From Tetraselmis striata (lineage: Eukaryota > Chlorophyta > Chlorodendrophyceae > Chlorodendrales > Chlorodendraceae), in NCBI GenBank assembly GCA_006384855.1, contig VCJN01001768.1:344501-408500 (forward strand): a DNA stretch of 64,000 nucleotides, in the 5' to 3' direction. Below, piece by piece: positions 54,625 to 64,000 of this stretch. A program made the position numbers and the translations under genes. Every line of letters starts with the position of its first letter. Position 1 is the first letter of the stretch. The notes below the pieces were generated by a model, which was given only the letters and a program-made list of their open reading frames with translations, made no database searches and was not told the DNA's origin.

Positions 54625-56380
54625 GGTGACCGGAGCACATGGTTCCGGATTCCACAAGAGAAGCGGCATAGCGACGAGAGCGAGAGGCGAGATAGGGACA
54701 GAAGAAGACTTCAGATGTCAAGGATCCTATGGCGGGGACGCCCACCGAGGATGCGCACCGGCTTTGATAGATGGAGTCAAGTTCGACGTGGCGAGAACGA
54801 TGTAGCGACGATGAGGAGGATGCGACAACGAGCGAGCGAAATTATGAACTAGCGAAGGGACGAAGATCGCGAGTACCAAGGAGCAGCCGAACGTTCGATA
54901 TGAGATGTGTAACGATGACGCTGCAAGCTGCGAAGCCATGAGGGCGGAGCAACGTGCGACTCGCGACCCCAGCTACAGTTCCGACGACGCGAGTTTGCGA
55001 TGGCGCGACATCAACCAGAACCGACCTGTACCAGCCGTTATCGGCACAGTAGCGACTACTGGTAACGAGCTGGTATAGCGAACAAGAAGAACCGCAGATT
55101 TTTTTTTCTGCGATGAAGAATGAACCTGCCACATGAAAATCGAACTCAGAAGACGAAGAAGACAGAACAGCTGTGGTTACCGGTACAACCATGAGGTGCT
55201 GGTACGATTAATTTCGTACGCGAGTACAAAACAGCTGTAGACTCAGATTCGAGGGGAGCGCTGCGAGATTTATGACATGAGCCGTCAGGTGAAAATCCTG
55301 GGTGACCACGGCTCAATGTCCGGACGCGCGCATTTCTCTCGACATGATGCGGTATGGCGGAGGAGATCCTGCTGCCTGCTGCCAAGACAGAAGACTCGAC
55401 GACGGCCAACGCGACGATGGCGCGATGGGAGCTGCGGAGAGGCGACCGAGATTCGGCGCGTTACTTGTACGGGCTATATTCGCTGTACGGTACCGAACGA
55501 AGCGCGTCGTACCACAGTAGGAGCTCCGAAGCAGCGACTACGAATCTACTACTGTGGAGGCCAAGAGTGCAAAATACAGGAAATACAGGAGGATATTTGC
55601 ACGAGTATGTCTACAACTCAATGCATCAGAACCGAAAACAGTATCACCGGTATGGGACGGAGGTATTGTACTGCTGCGATGAGAAGATGGCTACGACTAC
55701 AAATGGCGAGGAGATATCCGGTATGGGACGGTTATCTACTTGCAGAATTACTGTAAGGTACTGGCCGATGATTCCCTCTACCAGCCCTGCTACGAGCTTT
55801 GACCGAAATCGAGAGTAGAAAAATCCGTGGACGACATGCGACTACGGTTCAGCGAGTGAGCGACTCCGAGCACGAGTGCTGTATCGGGCGCGACATATGA
55901 CGCACCGACGACATCGCGAGCAGCGACGACCTACTGCTAAGCGATGAGCGACACCGAAGCGCTGCGTGCCGATGCCGACACCGCTGAGAAGATGCGAGCC
56001 TGCTAACTCGGCGAACTGCGACGCAAGAGCCTATGGTATATGATCTTAGACCACGACTACGCGAGTGTGCGTTCCGATGGCGGGAGCGATGGCGCACACG
56101 CTACGAGTCAATGGGGACTTGCGACAGTTCGACGCGACGAGGCTGAGCTCGAAGAATGCTGCATTTCTGTGGCTACCCACCGAACGACACCTATCGGTGC
56201 CATTGGTGGCGATTTGCTGCAACTTGCTGCACCACCAGATGATGCTCGACTATGAGGATATTTTTTTTTCCGAAGGGACTACCTCTATGACGAGTGTCAC
56301 CACTGTACATATCTGTACATATTCTGGCTACGCGACTCTACAACGACGACCGAGTTCTGCTGAACGTACTGGCGAACAGC
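54625..56380 (+). other. internal region of the outer LTR element, no recognised protein
   Basis: Several overlapping frames of 70-170 codons (54566-54805, 55354-55818, 56065-56577) show no retroviral motifs: no zinc knuckle, no D-[ST]-G, no xxDD, no integrase HHCC or DDE. Composition is rich in GCGAC/ACGAC words in all frames, which keeps frames open by chance. Confidence 0.6.
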
Positions 56381-56385
56381 GCGGC

Positions 56386-56579
56386 TCTTATAGCCCTGGT
56401 GCAGGGCACGGGCGTGGGCCCCTGACGAGGGGCAGCCGAGTGGGAGGGGCAGGAGGATGCGGTGAGGTTAAAGGAAGTGTGTGGCGCCCGCAGCGCCCGC
56501 GCCGCCATGTAGCGGCGCGCGCACCTGGCGGGCGCCCAGGATACTGCTGTCGCTGCGCTAGTACTAATGTACTATAACA
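56386..56579 (-). repeat. 3' LTR of the gag-only element
   Basis: 194 bp. On the minus strand it is preceded by a polypurine tract at 56580-56588 and followed by the target duplication. Confidence 0.85.
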
Positions 56580-56747
56580 GCCCCTCTCAAGCATAGGCCG
56601 GTCATACAGTTTACTAGTGCCCATGCTTGTCTAAGCAGCAGGGTGTGAGTAGGTTCTGACAGGGCTTTGATGAGCCCATCCAATGGCGGCACCATTGAGC
56701 ATGCTGATAGCACCGGACTGAGAGCGCCGGTTGCTGGTGTCAGTTGC

Positions 56748-57764
56748 TCAGTCGGAGTCTGAGTAGACTACGAGGCGAGCCCCCCCCGGTTCAGTGGCCC
56801 CGTAGGTGATGCCCATGCCAGGGGTGCCTTCGAGATGGCAGAGCACGCATGAGGTGGCAGGGTGTTCTGCGGGGCAGACTGAAACCTTCTGAGCACGCTG
56901 ATAGCGAAGGCGAGGTCCAGTCCGGTGCACATCGTGACGAAGTTGACAGAGCCCAGGGAACCAGCACCGATACGGTTCATAGTCCTCTCGGGAGAGCGGG
57001 GCCTTGTCGGTGGCGCTGGCGCTGGCGAGATGGCGGCGACTGAAGGGATGGCTGGGTGCTGGATAGCGGCAAGTGCTGAGGTGGTGGCGGCAGATACGGG
57101 CTCCGGATGCGCGGGGGCGGCAGGCGGCGGAGGCACGAGCTCCGGCTGCGCGGGGGCGGCAGGCGGCGGAGGCACGGGCTCCGGCTGCACGGGGGCGGCA
57201 GGCGGCAGAGGCGCGGGCTCCGGCTGCGCGGATGGCGGCGTGCCGGATAGCGGCGGGCGCTGAGGTGGCGGCGGCAAGTACGAGCTCCGGCTGCGCGGGC
57301 GGCGGCGGCGTCGGAGGCACGGGCTCCGGCTGCGCGGGGGCGGCAGGCGGCGGAGGCACGGGCTCCGGCTGCACGGGGGCGGCAGGCGGCAGAGGCACTG
57401 GCTCCGGCTGCACGGGGGCGGCAGGCGGCGGAGGCGCGGGCTCCGGCTGCGCCGTTTGGTGCTGGAGAGAGAGCCGGGGCAGGTCATGTGCCTGCAGAAC
57501 CGCGCGGACGGCGGCCGTGGTAGCATCGTGCGCGATGTCTCGCATCAGCGCGAGCAGCTGAGACATCTGCTCGGCTGAGGCAGCTTGCTGGATCTGCACG
57601 GCGTGTTGCGCCGCTGCAAAGCTGACTTGTCCCCAGGAGGCAGGGGATAGGGGGCCAAAGGATTGGCCGAGCGCGGGCCACTGGTCGGAGGATCCGCCGG
57701 CGCCTGGCGGCGGCGGGGGCGGGCTGTCGGACATACAAACGCTCACGGAAAAACCGGGCGACAT
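56748..57764 (-). CDS. Gag-like protein of the TR-GAG element
   Basis: 338 codons from ATG 57764; a second possible ATG is at 57734. The frame is also open upstream to a GTG at 57815. Residues about 10-35 are Pro/Gly-rich. A helical segment follows (AAQHAVQIQQAASAEQMSQL, LALMRDIAHDATTAAVRAVL), which resembles the multimerisation region of LTR-element Gag proteins. Then comes a tandem 13-residue repeat (QPEPVPPPPAAPV, 39 bp per unit, 57070-57460). The C-terminus has four Cys (RCWFPGLCQLRH and SCVLCHLEG) but no canonical CCHC knuckle. No protease or polymerase is present, so the element must borrow enzymes. Gag identity is inferred mainly from position and architecture. Confidence 0.6.
   Translation of the reverse strand: MSPGFSVSVCMSDSPPPPPPGAGGSSDQWPALGQSFGPLSPASWGQVSFAAAQHAVQIQQAASAEQMSQLLALMRDIAHDATTAAVRAVLQAHDLPRLSLQHQTAQPEPAPPPPAAPVQPEPVPLPPAAPVQPEPVPPPPAAPAQPEPVPPTPPPPAQPELVLAAATSAPAAIRHAAIRAAGARASAACRPRAAGARASAACRPRAAGARASAACRPRASGARICRHHLSTCRYPAPSHPFSRRHLASASATDKAPLSREDYEPYRCWFPGLCQLRHDVHRTGPRLRYQRAQKVSVCPAEHPATSCVLCHLEGTPGMGITYGATEPGGARLVVYSDSD
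57070..57460 (-). repeat. 39-bp tandem repeat in the Gag-like ORF
   Basis: Around ten imperfect 39-bp units encoding QPEPVPPPPAAPV variants. Several units were altered by frame-preserving changes; parts around 57230-57290 are degenerate. Confidence 0.8.
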
Positions 57765-57842
57765 GGCCAGGAGGGCGCGCCGTGCAGACGGGCGCGGCGC
57801 ATCGAGACGGAGCACACAGCGGGAAGCGACGCTGTGAGGCTA

Positions 57843-57853
57843 GGAGGGCACCA
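57843..57853 (-). promoter_or_regulatory. primer-binding site of the gag-only element
   Basis: The plus strand reads GGAGGGCACCA, ending in CCA like a mature tRNA 3' end. The minus strand (TGGTGCCCTCC) starts five bases inside the 5' LTR. Confidence 0.7.
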
Positions 57854-57858
57854 TAACC

Positions 57859-58055
57859 TCTTATAGCCCTGGTGCAGGGCACGGGCGTGGGCCGCCCCTG
57901 ACGAGGGGCAGCCGAGTGGGAGGGGCAGGAGGATGCGGTGAGGTTAAAGGAAGTGTGTGGCGCCCGCAGCGCCCGCGCCGCCATGTAGCGGCGCGCGCAC
58001 CTGGCGGGCGCCCAGGATACTGCTGTCGCTGCGCTAGTACTAATGTACTATAACA
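57859..58055 (-). repeat. 5' LTR of the gag-only element
   Basis: 197 bp, starting TGTTATAG on the minus strand. It matches 56386-56579 except for a 3-bp insertion (GCC in a GCCGCCCC context). It contains a GGCGCGCGCCGC-type palindromic stretch. Confidence 0.85.
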
Positions 58056-58084
58056 GCGGCCGCTGTTCATAAACAGGGTGAGAG

Positions 58085-58914
58085 TGTTATGTACTCTACA
58101 CTGCTGTACTTTGTACTGCGGGAGCCGACGAAGGAGCGAAGAACTGGCGACTGAGGCGGACGAGAACGAGTACAAGCCAAGCGAAGTACGAGTATGAGCA
58201 TTGCGAGTGCGAGTACAAGTGAAGGCGAAGTACTGGTACGAGGACGACGAGGCGTCAGTACGAGCGACTACCAGGCGACTAGTAGTGCAGGACAGTATTA
58301 CGAGTACCCACATGGGGTGCGAGTAACCTGTACTTACGCCTGCGTACCAGCCAGAGCGCGATTGTCGTACGCTATGGTGTCACCTGCTAGAGGATGATGA
58401 TACCAAGCGTGAGATGGAGCGCTGCCTTTGTGGAGTGTTAGTAGTAGGTACTAGAGCCTACTAGAATCATCTAGAACGCTATAGCATTTGCTATAGCAAT
58501 AGTAGTGAAATATTATATCACTGTGCTGCGGACAGACGAAGGTGCTAGGAACCGTGTCTGTATTTAGTAATATATGACTAAAATAGCGACGGGCCGCGGG
58601 TTAGGACCGCACACGTCGATTTTAGAATTAGTCTAGTAGTTACACGCAGCACAGGTGGCGGAAATTGGATCGGTACACAGCGCACGGAATGACGGAAACC
58701 AGCGACTATAAATAGGCCGGCAAAACCACCGCCGGGCCAGTCACCCAGGTTACCGGCATTCCGGTGCTGTAAGAATCCCTTTTCCCAAATCTCTGCTCAT
58801 TATTCCTGGCCGTGTGGAATAACGATCCAGCAATGGGCCCTTGACTCAGCTCCTGCTTTAGGACTATCTATGGCCAGACGACTATTCGGCCTAAGTCCTA
58901 AGGGGGCTGTAAAA
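58085..58914 (+). repeat. 3' LTR of the outer element
   Basis: 830 bp from TGTTATG to CTGTAAAA (C to A change in the terminal TAACA). It is preceded by a purine-rich tract (AGGGTGAGAG, 58075-58084) and followed by the primer-site sequence rather than by genomic DNA. Confidence 0.85.
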
Positions 58915-58932
58915 CTTGGTTTCGGAGCCGCG

Positions 58933-59452
58933 CTAACCCGCGGCCCGTCGCTATTTTAGTCATACATTACTAAATACAGACACGGTTCCTAGCACCTTCG
59001 TCTGTCCGCAGCACAGTGATATAATATTTCACTACTATTGCTATAGCAAATGCTATAGCGTTCTAGATGATTCTAGTAGGCTCTAGTACCTACTACTAAC
59101 ACTCCACAAAGGCAGCGCTCCATCTCACGCTTGGTATCATCATCCTCTAGCAGGTGACACCATAGCGTACGACAATCGCGCTCTGGCTGGTACGCAGGCG
59201 TAAATACAGGTTACTCGCACCCCATGTGGGTACTCGTAATCCTGTCCTGCACTACTAGTCGCCTGGTAGTCGCTCGTACTGACGCCTCGTCGTCCTCGTA
59301 CCAGTACTTCGCCTTCACTTGTACCCGCACTCGCAATGCTCATACTCGTACTTCACTTGGCTTGTACTCGTTCTCGTCCGCCTCAGTCGCCAGTTCTTCG
59401 CTCCTTCGTCGGCTCCCGCAGTACAAAGTACAGCAGTGTAGAGTACATAACA
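58933..59452 (-). repeat. inverted LTR fragment forming the right end
   Basis: Reverse complement of 58085-58604, 520 bp on each arm, separated by a 328-bp spacer, so the region can fold into a long hairpin. At three places where the two LTRs differ, this arm agrees with the 3' LTR (around 59255, 59103 and 59080), which suggests it was copied from that LTR. Confidence 0.85.
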
Positions 59453-59561
59453 AATTGGATATTAAATCGTCCCCTCTTGTTAGTTCTGGATCGATTGGTA
59501 TTTATTGCAGCATAGTGCATGGGCGTGAGAGCGCGAGCTTTAGTCTCTTGCTGCATGTACA

Positions 59562-59712
59562 CTCGTCGAAACAGGGTCCGCTTAACCGCGCTTAATACGG
59601 TACTTTTACAGTATTCGTACTCATTTTTACTGTACTAGTACCGTATTTCGTATACCCTGACGACTACTCCCGCTTAACTTGAGCTAATCCGCGCTTATTA
59701 TCCGCGCTTATC
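59562..59712 (+). repeat. dispersed CTCGTCGAAAC repeat, copy 3
   Basis: Matches 38308-38470 from CACTCGTCGAAAC through GTATTTCGTATA, with substitutions and a changed palindrome (CAGGG in place of CGAGG). Confidence 0.65.
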
Positions 59713-59992
59713 CATGCATGCCACCAATACCTGCGCCGCGAGGTCTCAATGCCACAGCAGTACCCGTACGTGAAACGGTACGTGATGTCCCCTCCGGCCG
59801 GCCCACGCAAGCGCACTTCGCCATGGCGCGTAACCGCGCGGCGGGCCTGACGTTGTTGATGCGCACGCGGCGGCGGAGCGACTACCTTTATCATCCCTCG
59901 TCTGACCTGCTTATCATCCGCCGCTCTCGCCCATAATAATCTGACCACACGCTATATCCCACAGCCGCCCCCCTCAGCGCACCCTCGTCGCG

Positions 59993-62936
59993 ATGCCTCG
60001 CGGCAAAGCGAGATCATGCGGCAAGAAGAGCATCTCTTATGTATGCGATAATCCGAGCGGACACCTTACGGTCCAGTGCCGTGTGTGCAAAAGTCACCTC
60101 GCCGGGAATAGCCGCCACTTCAAAGTACAATACCTCAGACACTCAGCTAACGACGCATGCTCGGTGGAGCAAGCCCGCTTACTATCGGTGAGTGCGTGCG
60201 AGTGTGCGGATTCCAGTTTGCCATGGCAATCTTAACCGACGCTTGCCATACCCCCCCCCCCCCCCCCCCCCCTTCACGCAGTTGAAGACCACCACCGCGT
60301 CGCAACCCGTAGTGTGGCCTGCCCCGCCGTCTTCGCCCGAACCGACTGCCCCGCCCTCACCACCCGCCGCACCGGCTACCCGACGTTTGCGTCGACCCCG
60401 CACGCGCGAAGAACAGCGGAACGCTCCCGACCTACGAAATAATGTGGGACAATGGGTCGGTGTGCGGTTCTTGTCGTCTCATCACTCCGAGGTTGTCGGC
60501 ACAGCCATGCTCCCTGGCAACAAGGTTAATGTGCGACATCACGACGGCAGGTAATGCCATGCTGCTTTCTCACTGAGACTGTATTCCAGACACGCATGCT
60601 TATTTGCGTCATCCCACTCAAATTTGTCGCCCCCCCACCCAGCACATCTCTTCACCAATCGGTAACCAACTAACCGGGTGGTGTGTCCTCCGCGCTGTTA
60701 CGGTATACGCGCGAAATGCAACTGTCGCTTGTTGCGCGACCTAGTAATTCGTCGGTGTTTCCAGAAATTAGACAGTACCTCGGACGGTTCTGGCAGCAAT
60801 ATGAACATCGACGATACGGCTGGCAGCGACATGGGCATGGCCCAGAGCCCGCTTCGCAGTCCTTTTACGAAGGACCGGGCGGACGGTGATGAGGAGAGGG
60901 CGGAGCGGGGTCTGGCTCTTGCTGACGGCGATGCCTTTTGGAAGGGCGAACCGACTGGATTTCTCTCCAGCCTCAACGGTAGCGACAAGGACGAGACGGG
61001 GGGAGAGGAGGAGGGACATGAGGGAGAGGAGGAACGGGAACCGCGCCTTCAAGGCAATGTTGAAGGCGGTGCCAAAGAGGTAAGCCGTATCACACATTTG
61101 CTGCTATTCACAGCGCGCGCCTTCGCTCACAACGGTGCTCTTGGACGAAACCCTATCCCGTCTACTTGTTGCTAACTGTGGTGCTGCTGTGTGCCCTTCT
61201 AAGGGTAGTGGCGGCGAGCCTGAGCATGGTGCCGAGGATGACAAGCGCTACGAAGAGCGCTACGGAGAGCGTTACTGCCGGACTGCTTCTCCCACGAGTT
61301 GTTGGGTAAGCCGCCCCCGAAGCGTCCGAGCATCGGGGCTGCGCTCGTCGACCTGCTTGGCGCCAAGGCGGTCTACGAGCCGCCTATCGCCAAGATATGT
61401 AAGCAGATGTGCGATAGTAACCGCCTGATGTGTAGCAAGCAATCTACACGTGCTGATTTGTAGGCGGGCGGCTCAGGAGAAGCGTGGCTGCACATCGCGT
61501 GAAGTGGAGATGTGCCTCGAGAGGGCAGTGAGCCCCCCACCTCCTTCCACACACCATGTGCCTCAAACGAGGCATCTTATGTATCCATTCAGCATCTCAT
61601 ATAGTCCTTCTATATTGTCTGTGTGTAGGTTAGGTTCTTTCGGAAGACCATTGTCGGCAAGTGCAACAAGGATCCGGAGAGGGCCTTTTGCTGTCGAGGT
61701 CATGAAGCTGCCCCCCCCCCCCCCCCCCCCCCCCCTCTGTCTATTGGCCCACTAGTCGTGTGTAATTGCATAAAATGCTTTCTCACTCCTAGTTGTTGGC
61801 GCGGACATATGTAACTGGAGGACTTCGAGCTCCTCTTAATGATTTGCTCGTCAACCTGCGGCGGGATCGGGGGAGTGTGAGGGGATCTGCAGCGGCGAAG
61901 AATCGCCACGCACAACAAGATGCAGTGGGTCGCGCAGTCAGCGCGAAGGTGGTTGAGGGAGCTTTCTGCGAGGAGGGCGTCCATGTGCATGACCACAATG
62001 CCGCTCTCTTCAAGCAGTGCGTTCATGAGTATGCCCCCGATGAGCTGCGGGTACAACAGCTGAGGGCCGATACGGCGATCATCAAGTAAGTGCTTTAGAT
62101 ACCTGCCCGCATGCATGTATGCCTTGTGTGATAGTATAGCAGCATTCAAAGCACACTTACATCGATCGCCGGACTGCTACAGGCTGACGTGCTATGGCCG
62201 GATGATGGTGATGAAGCCGGACCAGGAATCCTACAATGTATACTGCTCGCGCGCGTACAGCCGCTGGCCAAAGGGCAATACATGGGTGTACACAGCTTGG
62301 CTGTGGGAGAACTGGGGTGCAGTCCTTCGGCCCCTGGACCATTACATACCGCAGACTACTCAACCGAGAGCCTGTGTGGACTTTGGGCCAACTGGGGCTG
62401 CAGAGGGAGAGAACCATGATAGGTTCCATGAGACTCTTTCAAATTGAGGTAAGCTATTTCGTTGCGGCAAAGTGCTACGCCCTAGACAACCCCCTGGCTT
62501 CGCCTCCAATTGTCTTCGCAGTTGGAGACGCTTACCGTGGGAATTGGCTTCCATCAGCCCCAATCAGCATCAGGACCCGGGACGGCGCAGTGAATGCAGT
62601 CTTCCGGCCGGATTTCGTCTTCCCACTCATCATCGCGCAAGGCAGGCTGGTCACATACACCTGGACAGAGGCGATTTCCGCAAGCACTGCTGGCAGGGGT
62701 CGGCGGCGCGAGATGGCCGTTGCTGATGCTGCGCCCATGCAGATAATGAGGTATGTCAGCAACGCCCTGCAACTACCCTTTCAGTTATCTCATGTTTTGT
62801 TTTGACACTGACATGATATTGTTGATTTTGCTTTCACCAGGTGGGCTTCCTATGTGAAGCACTCTCATGCCAAGGACACGGCCGTTTGCGACAATGATCT
62901 GGACGATGGCGATGGCGGCGCTGCAGAGCAGCCGTG
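59993..62936 (+). CDS. multi-exon protein of unknown function with a zinc-finger-like N-terminus and a Tudor-like segment
   Basis: The ATG at 59993 (context GTCGCGATGC) opens exon 1, 59993-60187, with CDNPSGHLTVQCRVCKSHLA then HFKVQYLRHSANDAC: a C-x2-C ... H arrangement resembling a BED-type finger. Exon 2, 60282-60550, has GQWVGVRFLSSHHSEVVGTA then VNVRHHDG, shaped like a Tudor/SH3 strand set. An acidic exon ends at 61079. Later exons lie at 61204-61384 (approx.), 61446-61530, 61629-61700 (VRFFRKTIVGKCNKDPERAF), 61792-62085, 62182-62328 or beyond (LTCYGRMMVMKPDQESYNVY), about 62522-62751 (FRPDFVFPLIIAQGRLVTYT) and 62842-62936 with the stop. Most junctions are GT-AG and several keep phase. 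C runs lie in two introns. The links after exon 2 and around 62330-62520 are unresolved. A chromatin or transposase-derived role is speculation. Confidence 0.5.
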
Positions 62937-63740
62937 ACAACATCAGTGTTTATTCATCATGCATTGCGGCTCATAAGCATGCATGATTAGCGCTTCAAAT
63001 GTCTCTGGGGGCATGGCAGCGCAGGGTAGGCTAATGTCCTGAGTGTTTGTACATCAAGTTGCTGCGCAGTATCTTCACGTAGAATAATATGGCTGGCGCA
63101 GGAAATATAAATATAGGTGCCGGGTGGGTCTGCGGTTTCCAACCTATAATGGAAAAAACATACATATTTCCCAAACCTTGTCTGCCAATTACATTCATTT
63201 AAATCTGCATCATTAATGATTTTTCAGGCATGTCATACATGAGACATCATGCCGCGCAATGTGCGTTGACATTCTGGGCGCCGCGATAGGGCGTAATATC
63301 ATACCTCATCGAGCGTTGTAACCAAACAATGATATATGTGCATGTACTTTGCAGTATTGATCATTTTCTGTCATGCCATGACTGTTTTGATCGTGTGATG
63401 CTGCATCTCCATATTGCTGGTGGTTCACAGCATTATTTATGGGTTGTGGTATTGTGCGTCAGCATGCTCGACTGATTTGTGTCGGCCCGGGTACCCAGGT
63501 ACCAGGTTCCGTAATCACAATAAGGCATTGATATACAGTACAGAAATGCTAAACCGCATCACTTCTTACCGGGTTCCATATGTATCACTTAGTCACTATA
63601 AGTGATAATGATGACAACATCAATAGTATTGACTGGCGGTATACCGCCCGCGTACTTGTAGTCGTCGCACGAGCGACCTGCTGGAGTCCGCCAGCACTTC
63701 AATCAGCACCATCGCCCCCCATCGCCCCGCCCCCTCCGCC
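62937..63740. other. intergenic, no gene seen
   Basis: AT-rich spacer between two plus-strand genes. No repeat or RNA recognised. Confidence 0.5.
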
Positions 63741-63743
63741 ACC

Positions 63744-64000
63744 ATGACGACGTCTGGAGGCGCAGCGTTTCTCTCCGCCGGCGAAGATAGCCCCTGCCGG
63801 AGTATGGGCCGCCTCCGGACCTTCCCCTACTGCAGGGGCCGCCCCTCCTCCACTATGTGACGTGCGTCAGGTTGTCGGCAGCCGAGGATGCCGAGGTCAA
63901 GGTAGGTGGGCCGTTGACTCCTGCACGCCCCTGCGCTTTCAACAACACCTAACGCGAGGCGGTGCAAGGCATGAACGTGTACACGTGCCTGGAGGACGTT
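63744..64000 (+). CDS. 5' part of a gene running off the window
   Basis: The ATG at 63744 is in a CGCCACCATGA context. A likely exon from 63831 (after CTACTGCAG) reads PPLLHYVTCVRLSAAEDAEV and ends at a GTAGGT donor near 63901. A second exon, opening after ACGCGAG near 63958, reads in phase AVQGMNVYTCLEDV to the window end. No domain can be named from so little. Confidence 0.35.

Larger units (their letters stand above)
56386..58055 (-). mobile_element. gag-only LTR retrotransposon (TR-GAG type), target duplication GCGGC
   Basis: Complete 1,670-bp insertion inside the outer element. GCGGC occurs at 56381-56385 and 58056-58060. LTRs are 194 bp (56386-56579) and 197 bp (57859-58055), differing by a 3-bp indel and very little else, so the insertion is young. 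Ends on the minus strand are TGTTATAG and CTATAAGA. On the minus strand a primer-binding site (TGGTGCCCTCC, 57843-57853) follows the 5' LTR by five bases, and a purine tract (GAGAGGGG) precedes the 3' LTR. The single ORF is Gag-like. Confidence 0.85.
53654..59457 (+). mobile_element. LTR retrotransposon with an inverted third LTR end; target duplication AATTG
   Basis: AATTG occurs at 53654-53658 and again at 59453-59457. The element (53659-59452) begins TGTTATG and ends CATAACA. Inside are a 5' LTR (53659-54610), a primer-binding-like site at 54613-54624, an internal region, a 3' LTR (58085-58914), 14 bp repeating the primer-site sequence (58915-58928), and then 58933-59452, an inverted copy of the first 520 bp of the LTR. 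Both outer ends are therefore the same LTR end. No gag, protease, reverse transcriptase or integrase was recognised in the internal region, so it is non-autonomous (LARD-like). It hosts two later insertions. Confidence 0.85.

Noticed and set aside
57073-57561. Plus-strand ORF of Ala/Gly repeats opposite the Gag-like ORF
   Set aside because: It is the complement of the 39-bp repeat, lies antisense to the LTR element and has no independent support.
56386-58055. Possibility that the repeats at 56386 and 57859 are a simple segmental duplication
   Set aside because: The 5-bp target duplication, primer-binding site and purine tract at the exact edges are better explained by retrotransposition.
1-64000. 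tRNA, rRNA genes and CRISPR arrays
   Set aside because: No cloverleaf with a GGTTCGANNCC-type B box, no rRNA sequence and no regularly spaced identical repeats with unique spacers were seen. A tRNAscan/Infernal run would be decisive.

Overview
This is a nuclear window from a eukaryote, most probably a green alga (Chlorophyta). Three things point there: genes are broken by many GT-AG introns, exons are very GC-rich while gene-free stretches are AT-rich, and there is an SBP-box transcription-factor gene, a family confined to the green lineage. The repeat load is high and varied: LTR, LINE, tyrosine-recombinase and Tc1/mariner-like elements, a poly(A)-tailed retroposon and minisatellites. Long pure C or G runs occur at about 30 sites, mostly inside introns and mostly as C on the coding strand.

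Left third (1-25 kb): a minus-strand gene at 2.1-8.6 kb encodes a protein with three calponin-homology-like (CH) modules joined by a low-complexity linker. An unrecognised plus-strand locus lies at 9.2 kb, followed by an AT-rich repeat zone (10.3-13 kb), an orphan ORF at 14.5 kb between two 0.28-kb direct repeats, and the clearest housekeeping gene, SRP72 (17.6-21.5 kb, plus strand, at least six exons), the protein-targeting subunit of the signal recognition particle. It converges with a second minus-strand gene (21.5-25.1 kb) that carries one CH-like domain and long disordered regions.

Middle (25-45 kb): an accessory zone. Two inverted copies of a DIRS/Kangaroo-like tyrosine recombinase (26-27.4 and 30.2-31.3 kb) flank a gag/zinc-knuckle/methyltransferase-like/protease remnant and a Nudix-like ORF. 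Then come a Tc1/mariner-like transposase relic (33 kb), a broken LINE with a candidate C-terminal restriction-like endonuclease (34.9-38.1 kb), a NotI-rich minisatellite (39.3-40.2 kb), copies of a dispersed repeat, and an orphan ORF (42.5-43.4 kb).

Right third (45-64 kb): a plus-strand SBP-box gene (45.5-49.5 kb) whose last exon encodes about eight membrane spans, which suggests a membrane-tethered transcription factor. A degenerate region with direct repeats follows (50-53 kb). Next is a nested retrotransposon complex (53.66-59.45 kb): an LTR element bounded by a 5-bp target duplication whose right end is an inverted LTR fragment. It contains a complete 1.67-kb gag-only LTR element and a 109-bp poly(A) retroposon, each with its own target duplication. 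After it come a multi-exon gene of unknown function with a zinc-finger-like N-terminus and a Tudor-like segment (60.0-62.9 kb), and the start of another gene at the window edge.

There is no operon logic here; genes are separately transcribed. The most unusual structures are the fold-back LTR element, the tyrosine-recombinase pair with its Nudix-like ORF, and the SBP factor with a polytopic membrane domain.
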